Shown: piece by piece, positions 1 to 5,365 of the stretch
How positions within the stretch are numbered: position 1 is the stretch's first letter
How the letters are laid out: the number at the start of each line of letters is the position of its first letter
Source: Deltaproteobacteria bacterium
GTDB lineage: Bacteria; Desulfobacterota; Binatia; UBA9968
Assembly (NCBI GenBank): GCA_020027655.1
Contig: JAHKKJ010000271.1
Span: forward strand, 1-5,746
Length of the DNA stretch: 5,746 nt
Direction: 5' to 3'
Made by a program: the position numbers and the translations under genes
The notes under the pieces: model-generated
Told to the model about the DNA's origin: nothing
Databases searched by the model: none
What the model saw: only the letters and a program-made list of their open reading frames with translations

Positions 1-180
1 ACCGATAAGGCCCAGATCAGGAAGCCCCAACAGACTGCCGCAGGTCACATTGCCCAGCAGCTTGACCGCGGTAAAGCCCACAGTCTCGGCCAGCCGCGCG
101 GTCAGACAGTCATATACACCTGGGGTTACGATGATCTCATCACCCTTCAACAATTCTCTAAGCTTTGTCGTTGATTTCAT
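1..180 (-). CDS. Isocitrate lyase/PEP mutase superfamily enzyme, N-terminal part (cut by window edge)
   Basis: Sixty N-terminal residues are visible; the rest lies beyond position 1. The fragment reads MKSTTKLRELL, then VTPGVYDCLTARLAE, GFTAVKLLGN and LLGLPDLGL. This is the start pattern of the isocitrate lyase/phosphoenolpyruvate mutase superfamily, usually annotated as 2-methylisocitrate lyase, 2,3-dimethylmalate lyase, oxaloacetate decarboxylase or carboxyphosphonoenolpyruvate mutase. Members are cytoplasmic Mg-dependent TIM barrels of about 280-300 residues that make or break C-C or P-C bonds next to a carboxylate. The Mg-binding Asp cluster and catalytic Cys loop would lie outside the window, so the substrate cannot be read. 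The start at 180 is preferred because GGAGG lies 5 bases upstream; an in-frame ATG at 190-192 would bury that site inside the gene. It follows the two hydro-lyase genes on the same strand after 277 bases, so a shared pathway is plausible. Family call firm, exact reaction unknown. Confidence 0.85.
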   Translation of the reverse strand, partial: MKSTTKLRELLKGDEIIVTPGVYDCLTARLAETVGFTAVKLLGNVTCGSLLGLPDLGLIG

Positions 181-183
181 TCG

Positions 184-190
184 CTCCTCC
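184..190 (-). promoter_or_regulatory. Ribosome binding site of the lyase gene
   Basis: On the minus strand GGAGGAG is followed by CGA and ATG. The core GGAGG (186-190) sits 5 bases before the ATG at 178-180. It decides between this start and the in-frame ATG four codons upstream (190-192), which overlaps the site itself. Confidence 0.7.
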
Positions 191-239
191 ATCGATTCGA
201 ATTTTCTATGATCGCATGTTGAATAAGCTACCCGGCAGG

Positions 240-401
240 AAGCCGCGGAGTATCAAATTTGTCTAAGAACGACGGTTGTCACCCCCGAATGTTTTTATCG
301 GGCGTCCAGTCAAAGATTCGTCTGGGTTCCCGCTAAAAGCATGCGGGAATGACGGACTAGAGGTCTGGGAATACGCCTTACTCAGCAAGCTACGGGGAAT
401 C
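240..401. repeat. Diverged short direct repeat flanking the palindromic pair
   Basis: AAGCCGCGGAGTATC at 240-254 and AAGCTACGGGGAATC at 387-401 match at 11 of 15 positions by eye, in the same orientation, and both are followed by AAA within a few bases. They bracket the inverted repeat pair at 278-353. They look like decayed pieces of a dispersed element of the kind 'CAAGCTGCGGGGAATC', but the match is short and could be chance. The rest of 181-457 shows no coding frame of interest. Confidence 0.3.
278..353. repeat. Inverted pair of diverged 32-base palindromic repeat units
   Basis: Two 32-base units, 278-309 and 322-353, lie in opposite orientation around a 12-base spacer. The reverse complement of the right unit matches the left one at 24 of 32 positions, counted by eye. 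Both run GTCA-CCCG-ATG-TTTTA-CGGG-CCAG. Each unit is itself an imperfect palindrome: in the right unit TTCCCGC (327-333) pairs with GCGGGAA (343-349) over a 9-base loop. The look is that of the short dispersed intergenic palindromes containing 'ATTCCCG...CGGGAATCCAG' that are common in uncultured proteobacteria-like genomes. It lies between the small hydro-lyase subunit gene and the lyase gene. Transcribed RNA could fold into a large hairpin and may reduce read-through or protect mRNA ends. There is no U-tract, so a classic terminator is not claimed. Confidence 0.7.
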
Positions 402-457
402 CAAACCCCTGAGATTGAATATCTTTGACAATCCTTCGCGCCAAGTTTTTGCTGTCC

Positions 458-928
458 TCATGTGCCCTCTCTATTATTTGCGAGGGAGGATTTAAGGTAC
501 GGAATCAAGCCGCCCTTCTCCAGAATAGCGATGGCGTGATCTGAAAAAGGTGCAAACGTTCGTGAAGCGCCGTTCGCAAGATTCCGCACCCTGCCCGATT
601 CCAGGTCCACCTCCAGCTCGTGTCCCTCTTCGACGATGCTGGAGACCCCCGGGCACTCGATCGCCGGCAAGCCGAGATTGATCAGAGTACGCAGATAGAT
701 ATTCGATATCGACTCCGCGAGTATGGCGGCGATGCCGGCGTCGCGCAGCGATCTGGGCGCATCCTCCGAGCTCGAGCCCATGCCGAAATTGATCCCCGCA
801 ACGATGACGTCCCCGGGCTGAACCTTTGTGTGAAACTCCGGATCAATGCCGGCCATAACGCCCTTGATGTTTCCAGAGTCGATACAATCGCCGAATTTCC
901 AAACTTTGCCTTTAAAGTTTTTTTTCAT
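458..928 (-). CDS. LeuD-like hydro-lyase small subunit with altered active site
   Basis: A 156-residue swivel-domain subunit of the isopropylmalate isomerase/homoaconitase/dimethylmalate dehydratase group; with the large subunit it should form a cytoplasmic [4Fe-4S] (de)hydratase. Family marks are GKVWKFGD (residues 7-14), GIDPEF (27-32), GDVIVAGINFGMGSS (39-53), INLGLPAIECPG (83-94) and the ending EKGGLIPYLK. Two oddities stand out. First, the usual GSSRE is GSSSED (51-56): the arginine that binds a substrate carboxylate is Ser54, although the preceding Ser is kept. Second, the stretch between FGD and GIDPEF is about 15 residues shorter than in typical archaeal-type LeuD. It lacks the 'NTD-IIP-RYL' segment whose loop sets substrate choice, and CIDSGNIKG stands there instead. 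The start overlaps the large-subunit stop (ATGA, 925-928), with GGGAG about 12 bases upstream. True leucine biosynthesis looks unlikely; the substrate is unknown. Confidence 0.88.
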   Translation of the reverse strand: MKKNFKGKVWKFGDCIDSGNIKGVMAGIDPEFHTKVQPGDVIVAGINFGMGSSSEDAPRSLRDAGIAAILAESISNIYLRTLINLGLPAIECPGVSSIVEEGHELEVDLESGRVRNLANGASRTFAPFSDHAIAILEKGGLIPYLKSSLANNREGT

Positions 929-2208
929 ATTGGCAAAAACTCCCGGGGGTCGACAATTTCACCGGCCAGAGCGCTCGCGGCGACAGTCGCCGGGCTACCC
1001 AAGAAAATCTGCGCATCGCGGTGACCCATCCGACCCGGAAAATTGCGGTTGCCCGAAGAAATACAGACTTCACCGGTCGCGAGCGAAGGACGGGTGCAGA
1101 TGCCGCATTCCGATGCCGTGAGCAGCGCTTTAGATTTCTCGAATATTTCTAGCAGTCCCTCCTCCCGGGCTTGGAAATAGGCCCCGTAGGAGGCAGGTGT
1201 GACAATCATGCGCACGCCCGGATGCACCGTTTTGCCTTTGAGGATCTTGGCAGCCACACGGAGATCTTCGATCCGCGAGTTGGAGCAAGTTCCGATAAAA
1301 GCCTGATTGATCTTGGTGCCGACAAACTCGTGGACTGGCTGGCCATTCGAAGGCACACCGGGGGCGGCAACGAAAGGCTCCATATCGGTAAGGTCGAAGC
1401 GAAGGCGCGACTCATATTCAGCGTCCGGATCGCTCTCGACGGGCGTGAACGTCGCGGTGCTCACTTGTTTCACGTATTCAATCGCTCGCTCATCCGGCGG
1501 GAACACGGCGTTCAGCGCCAGGCTTTCAACCGCCATATTGCACATCGACAGGCGACTTTCGATGCTAATGTCGTCCACCGCGCTGCCGCCGTACTCGATG
1601 GTTTTATTAACTGCGCCGTTGGCGCCGAATTCGGCCATGATCCGCAGCACGATGTCCTTTCCCCAAATCCAGGACGGGCGCTTGCCTGCGAGCTCGATGT
1701 AAATAGCCGGCGGAACTTTCAACCAGATTTTCCCCGTGGCCAGCACTCCGACGGTTTCGGTAAAACCGATGCCGGTGGCAAAACAACCTAGCGCTCCGTA
1801 GGTGCAGGAATGGGAGTCGGCGCCGACAATGAACTCGCCGGGCCTGACATGGCCTTTTTCCACCATGACATTGTGACCGATACCGCCCTGGTAGCCTTCA
1901 TAAATAGTGGCCCCATGCTCCTGGGAAAATTGCTTCGCGCTTTCCTGGCCTTCCGCCCGTCTCGTGCTCCGCGCCGGTTGCTCATCGAAATTGATAATGA
2001 CCTTATCGGGATCCCACGCCTTGTGGATCCCCATTTCCTTGAGAATTTCTTTAAACAACCCGTACAGGCCTTTCGGGTCTTCCGCTTTCGAAAAACGCAA
2101 GTCCTTGATGTAGAGCTTATCGATCTTGCCGTCGATCATGTCTCCCGGACCGACGCGATCCCTACCGGCGGCCCGCGCGCAGATCTTTTCAGTGATCGTC
2201 ATTCCCAT
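925..2208 (-). CDS. LeuC-like [4Fe-4S] hydro-lyase large subunit
   Basis: A 427-residue aconitase-superfamily large subunit, close to the 415-430 usual for archaeal/anaerobe-type LeuC. Marks in order: MTITEKI start, FIVGADSHSCTYGALG (127-141), FATGIG (143-148), MCNMAVE (222-228), IGTCSNSRIEDLR (305-317), CGIC (368-371), NRNFPGRMGH (387-396), and the ending SPATVAASALAGEIVDPREF. Cys308, Cys368 and Cys371 are the expected cluster ligands, so catalysis is probably retained. Deviations from LeuC: the N-terminal DH-P motif is FDEQP (74-78), with Glu for the His; GICH is GIGH (109-112); and the segment after the cluster is CTRPSLATGE rather than the usual CLGGHMG. The start at 2208 has GAGGTG five bases upstream; the ATG at 2202 is the alternative. 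It is the first gene of an overlapping pair and diverges from the tctC-like gene. The family is certain; candidate substrates include alkylmalates, 2,3-dimethylmalate or a citrate analogue, none proven. Confidence 0.9.
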   Translation of the reverse strand: MGMTITEKICARAAGRDRVGPGDMIDGKIDKLYIKDLRFSKAEDPKGLYGLFKEILKEMGIHKAWDPDKVIINFDEQPARSTRRAEGQESAKQFSQEHGATIYEGYQGGIGHNVMVEKGHVRPGEFIVGADSHSCTYGALGCFATGIGFTETVGVLATGKIWLKVPPAIYIELAGKRPSWIWGKDIVLRIMAEFGANGAVNKTIEYGGSAVDDISIESRLSMCNMAVESLALNAVFPPDERAIEYVKQVSTATFTPVESDPDAEYESRLRFDLTDMEPFVAAPGVPSNGQPVHEFVGTKINQAFIGTCSNSRIEDLRVAAKILKGKTVHPGVRMIVTPASYGAYFQAREEGLLEIFEKSKALLTASECGICTRPSLATGEVCISSGNRNFPGRMGHRDAQIFLGSPATVAASALAGEIVDPREFLPI

Positions 2209-2213
2209 AAACT

Positions 2214-2219
2214 CACCTC
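2214..2219 (-). promoter_or_regulatory. Ribosome binding site of the hydro-lyase large subunit
   Basis: GAGGTG on the minus strand lies 5 bases before the ATG at 2206-2208 and 11 bases before the alternative ATG at 2200-2202. This favours the first start, giving a protein beginning MGMTITEKI. Confidence 0.6.
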
Positions 2220-2301
2220 ATTGGTTTAGCATGCTGCGATTGTCGGTAGTGAAATCGTCCGCGATGCCGGTTAGGCGCTTACTCTCCGAAGTGTGAGAAT
2301 T

Positions 2302-2331
2302 TATCTACGCAGAGAACTGATTTTCTGTCAA
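2302..2331 (-). promoter_or_regulatory. Candidate sigma-70 promoter for the hydro-lyase operon
   Basis: A perfect -35 box TTGACA reads on the minus strand at 2326-2331. A weak -10 candidate TAGATA (2302-2307) follows after an 18-base spacer. Transcription would start near 2295 and leave a leader of about 87 bases before the large-subunit gene. The -10 matches the consensus at only three positions, so the call rests mainly on the -35 box and its place in the divergent spacer. The whole spacer 2209-2476 holds no convincing gene. An ATTCGAAT palindrome at 2352-2359 is the only other small symmetry seen, and I found no clear promoter for the plus-strand gene. Confidence 0.35.
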
Positions 2332-2463
2332 CCGGAGAAACGAAACGGTTCATTCGAATAATCAAATAATGCTCTTGTAATCATGCTAAAAACTTTGCTA
2401 GGAGTCGTAAATCACGAACCGACTATATTCAACGTGACAATCCAATCCAACTATCGGCTTGAA

Positions 2464-2469
2464 AAGGGG
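2464..2469 (+). promoter_or_regulatory. Ribosome binding site of the tctC-like gene
   Basis: AAGGGG is followed by a 7-base spacer and ATG at 2477-2479. It argues against the in-frame TTG at 2459, which would place this site inside the gene. Confidence 0.7.
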
Positions 2470-2476
2470 CTCATTT

Positions 2477-3538
2477 ATGAATGCTCAAAAGAGCACATTG
2501 AAAACGGTCGCGCTATTATCTGGCGCACTCCTTTGGCTGTCACCGACTCATGCGTTGTCGCAGAGCAATTTTTATGAAGGTAAGACCGTCACCTTGATCG
2601 CGACCACATCGGCAGGCGGAACCGGGGATCTCCGGGTAAAGGCGGTGCAGCCTTTTTTGAAGAAGCATATTCCGGGAAACCCGACGGTCGTGATCCAGTA
2701 CATCGACGGCGGCGGCGGCCGTAAGGGAGCGAATCATCTATATAGCAACGTTCGTCCGGATGGCCTAACCATAGGGGCAGCCAGCGGAGCGATCATCGCT
2801 CTGGCCGTCATGGGTGAAACGGGCATTTCGTACGATATCGATAAGTTTATTTATCTCGGCTCACCCGAAAGCGAAAACCACTATGTCATTTATACGCGCA
2901 GGGAACTTGGGCTCGATAATCTGGAAAAACTCGCATCCAAGCCCGGGATTAGGATTGGCGCCCAGACTATCGGGCATGTTTCCTATGTAGCCGGAAGACT
3001 ATTCGCTTACTTTCTAAATATGAAGGAGCCGAACTTCATTGCCGGTTACACCGCCCAGGAATTGGACGCCTCCCTAGTCCAGGGCGAACTCGATGCCAGG
3101 GCCAATAATGCCAGCTCCGTGTTGCGGCGAAATCCCGACTGGTTGGATAAGGGAGTGATGAACTTCCATGCGATCTTGGAGGTTCCCCTGGGGGATAAGC
3201 ATCCGCGGCTCGGGCACCTTCCGGAAATCGGTAGTTTCGCCAAGTCCGAAAAGGACAAGAAACTGATTACCCTTTGGCGCTCCTTCCGAGCAGTGGGCTC
3301 GCCTTATGTACTGCCCCCCGGCACACCCAAAGATAGGGTGGCGATCCTTGAGGCGGCAATGCAAAAAACCTTCAAAGATCCTGAGTTTTCTCCTTACTTT
3401 AAGAAACTCGTAAGCGACGATGCGTCGCCAATGGGAGCCGCGGAATTGAGGAAATTGATCGCGGAGACGCCGCGCGACCCCGAGACCATAGATACGCTCA
3501 AAAAATTTGCCGGACCAGGTCCACTGCCGCCGCGTTGA
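2477..3538 (+). CDS. TctC/Bug-family extracytoplasmic solute-binding protein
   Basis: A 353-residue receptor of the tripartite tricarboxylate transporter (TTT) type, which captures a carboxylate in the periplasm. The N-terminus is a signal peptide: KSTLK, a hydrophobic core TVALLSGALLWL (10-21), then PTHA and probable cleavage after Ala26 or a few residues later. No lipobox Cys is present. The mature protein opens with FYEGKTVTLIATTSAGGTGD (32-51), whose Gly-rich loop with Asp51 corresponds to the GG-x-D ligand-binding motif of the family. KHIPGNPTVVIQ and PDGLTIG follow, as in the long TctC variant, and VLPPGTPKDRV near the C-terminus is typical. The ATG start fits the ribosome binding site and the signal peptide. 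No TctA or TctB gene is in view, so this is a solitary receptor here. Its divergence from the hydro-lyase operon suggests it may bind that operon's substrate. The ligand cannot be read from sequence. Confidence 0.88.
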   Translation: MNAQKSTLKTVALLSGALLWLSPTHALSQSNFYEGKTVTLIATTSAGGTGDLRVKAVQPFLKKHIPGNPTVVIQYIDGGGGRKGANHLYSNVRPDGLTIGAASGAIIALAVMGETGISYDIDKFIYLGSPESENHYVIYTRRELGLDNLEKLASKPGIRIGAQTIGHVSYVAGRLFAYFLNMKEPNFIAGYTAQELDASLVQGELDARANNASSVLRRNPDWLDKGVMNFHAILEVPLGDKHPRLGHLPEIGSFAKSEKDKKLITLWRSFRAVGSPYVLPPGTPKDRVAILEAAMQKTFKDPEFSPYFKKLVSDDASPMGAAELRKLIAETPRDPETIDTLKKFAGPGPLPPR

Positions 3539-3543
3539 AGCGC

Positions 3544-3604
3544 TTTGCCCTCTAAAGGGGAGATGGAGAATCAGCCTGATGTCCCTTTGCCTCCTAAAGA
3601 GGGG
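3544..3604. repeat. Two 19-base direct repeats with small hairpins at a convergent gene end
   Basis: TTTGCCCTCTAAAGGGGAG (3544-3562) and TTTGCCTCCTAAAGAGGGG (3586-3604) match at 15 of 19 positions, 42 bases apart. Each can form a 4-bp hairpin: CCCT/AGGG with loop CTAA, and CCTC/GAGG with loop CTAAA. They lie where the tctC-like gene and the oxidase gene converge; only 32 bases separate the two stop codons. The second copy lies inside the oxidase frame and encodes part of its C-terminal tail. They may be a degenerate dispersed repeat or a weak bidirectional terminator. The stems are too short to be sure. Confidence 0.45.
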
Positions 3605-4785
3605 GTCGCGTTAAACCTATCGATACCAAAGCTACTGATATCGATCTTACTCTTTCCCTCGACAACCAGTTCTGCAAGAACTTCGCCGACGGCAGCCGAG
3701 TGTTTAAATCCATGGCCGGAACACGGAGAAGCAATCAGGACCTGCGGCTGTTCGGGATAGAAATCAATGACAAAGTTGGAATCCGGAGTCGTAGTATAGA
3801 GACATGACGCCGCCTCGTCACAGGCATTTGTAATATCAGGCAGCCGACCCAGCACATAGTTCTCATACATCGCATTCTTTTCTGCTGCCGTAATTTCTCG
3901 ATCTACTTGCTCCGGAGTCGTTACCTTGACGTACTGCTCGTCCGCCATCTTAATTGTTTTGCCGTCTAGACTCGGAAATCCATAAAAGACATTGTTTTCT
4001 CTGTTCCCAAAAACCCAAATAAAAATTGGAAACTTTCCACGCAAAAATTGGTTTTGCAGATCATCGCGAATCCTAAACCAGAACATCACTTGCCGATAAA
4101 CCTTGAAGTGTTGGGCATGGGACGGCTTAAGAAACTGCGGCACCCAGGAACCCGCAGCGATAATAAGTTTGTCCGCACCGTAAACCGCTCGATCAGTCTT
4201 GACTAAGACTCCTCTATTTAAACCATCCGGATTGATAGCAAGCACCTTTTCATGAGTCTGGAGATTTGCTCCATGCCTTTTGGCAAGGTGAAGCTGTGCT
4301 TCAACACATGACTCGGGTCGCAGATATCCGGTTTCGTATTCGAAATATCCCCACTCATTCGTAACGGCAAATTGGGGGTAGCGTTGTCTGATATCCCGCG
4401 GCTCCAGAATTTCGTGGCGAATGTTGAATCGTTTTGCGCACTGAGTGCTCTGCGCTAAAAAATGGCGGCGACCATGCATCATAGAGTTACTTTGCTGACT
4501 TTCTAAAATCAGACCTCCCGTGATGACCAGCAACTCTTTCCCCGCCTCGCGCTCGATTTCACGCCATAGTTCATACGACCGAAGCGCTAGGGGAACATAT
4601 TCTTCGCCCTCCCCGATCGCTTGTCGAATAATGCGAGTCTCGCCATGAGAAGAACCGTAATCATGGGGTGGCGAAAGTTGATCTATTCCTAAGACTCTAT
4701 GACCTCGTTTGGCCAGTTGATAAACTGCCGCACTTCCCATCGCGCCAAGACCGACAACTATCGTATCAGCGTTGTTTGGCATCAT
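3571..4785 (-). CDS. Monomeric sarcosine oxidase/N-methyltryptophan oxidase-family FAD oxidoreductase
   Basis: A 404-residue flavoenzyme of the DAO superfamily, expected to oxidise a secondary or primary amine (N-methyl or other amino acid) to an imine with release of H2O2 in the cytoplasm. Visible signs: dinucleotide-binding TIVVGLGAMGSAAVYQLAKR (8-27), GSSHGETRIIR (44-54) with the two substrate-binding arginines Arg51 and Arg54, YGFPS (268-272), Lys279 (equivalent of the oxygen-activating Lys265), CLYT (328-331) with the covalent-FAD Cys328 and Tyr330, and SPCSGHGFKHS (353-363) with Lys361. At the place of sarcosine oxidase His269 I align Glu283, so the substrate may differ from sarcosine. 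The start ATG (4783-4785, or 4780-4782) lacks a clear ribosome binding site; extending to TTG at 4860 adds 25 non-family residues. The family C-terminus ends near DISSFGIDRF; the last 13 residues come from an intergenic-type repeat. It lies 157 bases downstream of the RidA-like gene. Confidence 0.87.
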   Translation of the reverse strand: MMPNNADTIVVGLGAMGSAAVYQLAKRGHRVLGIDQLSPPHDYGSSHGETRIIRQAIGEGEEYVPLALRSYELWREIEREAGKELLVITGGLILESQQSNSMMHGRRHFLAQSTQCAKRFNIRHEILEPRDIRQRYPQFAVTNEWGYFEYETGYLRPESCVEAQLHLAKRHGANLQTHEKVLAINPDGLNRGVLVKTDRAVYGADKLIIAAGSWVPQFLKPSHAQHFKVYRQVMFWFRIRDDLQNQFLRGKFPIFIWVFGNRENNVFYGFPSLDGKTIKMADEQYVKVTTPEQVDREITAAEKNAMYENYVLGRLPDITNACDEAASCLYTTTPDSNFVIDFYPEQPQVLIASPCSGHGFKHSAAVGEVLAELVVEGKSKIDISSFGIDRFNATPSLGGKGTSG

Positions 4786-4842
4786 GGTAATGCCGTATAA
4801 GACAAATGTTACATCGTTGACAAACAGTGCGATTTCGAAGTG

Positions 4843-4917
4843 TCTCGCGAAAAGACGCAAAACATGTCCAAGTTCGAAAAAAGAAATTTTCTTTGCGTTC
4901 TTGGCGCCTTGGCGCGA
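4843..4917. repeat. Inverted, partly tandem intergenic repeat between the RidA-like and oxidase genes
   Basis: Around 4890-4917 the sequence runs TTGCGTTC-TTGGCGCC-TTGGCGCG, a decayed array with a period of 8. A related inverted arm lies at 4843-4861: its reverse complement starts TTTGCGTCTTTTCGCGAGA. CGCAAA (4856-4861) pairs with TTTGCG (4892-4897). Between the arms, AAAGAAA (4880-4886) and TTTCTTT (4888-4894) form a perfect 7-bp inverted repeat around one base. The pattern resembles the dispersed 'CTTTGCGTCCTTGGCGCCTTTGCG' intergenic repeats seen in many uncultured bacteria. It sits in the 157-base gap between two genes on the same strand and may attenuate transcription between them. Confidence 0.5.
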
Positions 4918-4942
4918 TAACGTTTTGGCACATCCGCGTGCC

Positions 4943-5365
4943 TTAGCTCGTCGGTTTGAACCGCTCTGTCGGAATCACCGCCATACATTCGATTTCTACC
5001 ATCAGGGCCGGGTCGGCAAGTCGCACGACCCCGATCAGTGCGCTGGTCGGCAGGTCGGTTTTGAAATACTTGTAACGCTCGTCGTTTACGCGGTGATACT
5101 CCTCAACGTCGGTAGTAAAGGTAGTCGTCTTGACCACGTCGGAGTAATCGCCGCCAATGGACCGCAACGCACGGCCGATGTTTTCGCACACTTGGCGCAA
5201 TTGCGCGCGCATGTCACCCGGATGAACCGGCGTGGCGTCTTTTTCGTTGCGCGATGTCATGCCCGCGATGAACACCAGCGTCCCGCCGGTCACGGCGACG
5301 ACCTGCGAGTGAGATTTCCGAACCGGTAAGTCCGAAGGCTGCACGATCTTCTTTGGATTCGCCAT
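4943..5365 (-). CDS. RidA (YjgF/YER057c/UK114)-family protein lacking the catalytic arginine
   Basis: A 140-residue protein of the small trimeric RidA fold (family about 125-150). Visible marks: VVAVTGGTLVFIAGMT (22-37), QVCENIGRALRSIGGDYSDVVKTTTF (58-83), a DVEEYHRVNDERYKYF helix (86-101), and ADPALMVEIECMAV (117-130). RidA itself hydrolyses reactive enamine/imine intermediates and needs Arg105 (E. coli numbering), found in PARSCVEV. Here the aligned segment is PTSALIGVV, so that position is Ser108. The Glu of the IEIE motif is kept as Glu124. Loss of the arginine is typical of Rid subgroups without known imine deaminase activity, so the reaction is open. The start at 5365 has AAGGAG five bases upstream; a longer reading to 5419 is not needed. 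It is the first gene before the amine oxidase, which suggests handling of an imine or related unstable oxidation product. Confidence 0.88.
   Translation of the reverse strand: MANPKKIVQPSDLPVRKSHSQVVAVTGGTLVFIAGMTSRNEKDATPVHPGDMRAQLRQVCENIGRALRSIGGDYSDVVKTTTFTTDVEEYHRVNDERYKYFKTDLPTSALIGVVRLADPALMVEIECMAVIPTERFKPTS

Noticed and set aside
385..410. Rho-independent terminator from GGGG (394-397) and CCCC (406-409)
   Set aside because: The stem is only 4 bp with an 8-base loop and is not followed by a T-run on either strand.
1171..1791. Plus-strand open frame of 206 codons opposite the hydro-lyase large subunit
   Set aside because: It lies fully antisense to a gene with clear family motifs; its His/Arg-rich composition is that of an antisense shadow.
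458..2208. Straight annotation as leuC and leuD for leucine biosynthesis
   Set aside because: The small subunit lacks the GSSRE arginine and the loop segment, no leuA or leuB is seen, and the neighbours are a lyase and a TctC receptor. The symbols would claim more than the sequence shows.
2375..2429. Promoter for the tctC-like gene using TTGTAA (2375) or TATATT (2424)
   Set aside because: Neither box has a partner at acceptable spacing: TTGTAA to TTGCTA is 14 bases, and no -35 fits TATATT.
2383..2577. Plus-strand open frame of 64 codons starting at ATG 2383, overlapping the tctC-like start
   Set aside because: It overlaps the signal peptide region of the well-supported receptor in another frame, shows no family pattern and lacks a good ribosome binding site for its own start.
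4786..4860. N-terminal extension of the oxidase to a TTG codon at 4860
   Set aside because: The 25 added residues come before the usual family start, include part of an intergenic repeat, and the TTG has no clear ribosome binding site.
4772..5329. Plus-strand open frame of 185 codons across the oxidase start, gap and RidA-like gene
   Set aside because: It is antisense to the conserved RidA-like frame and crosses an intergenic repeat; no recognisable domain.
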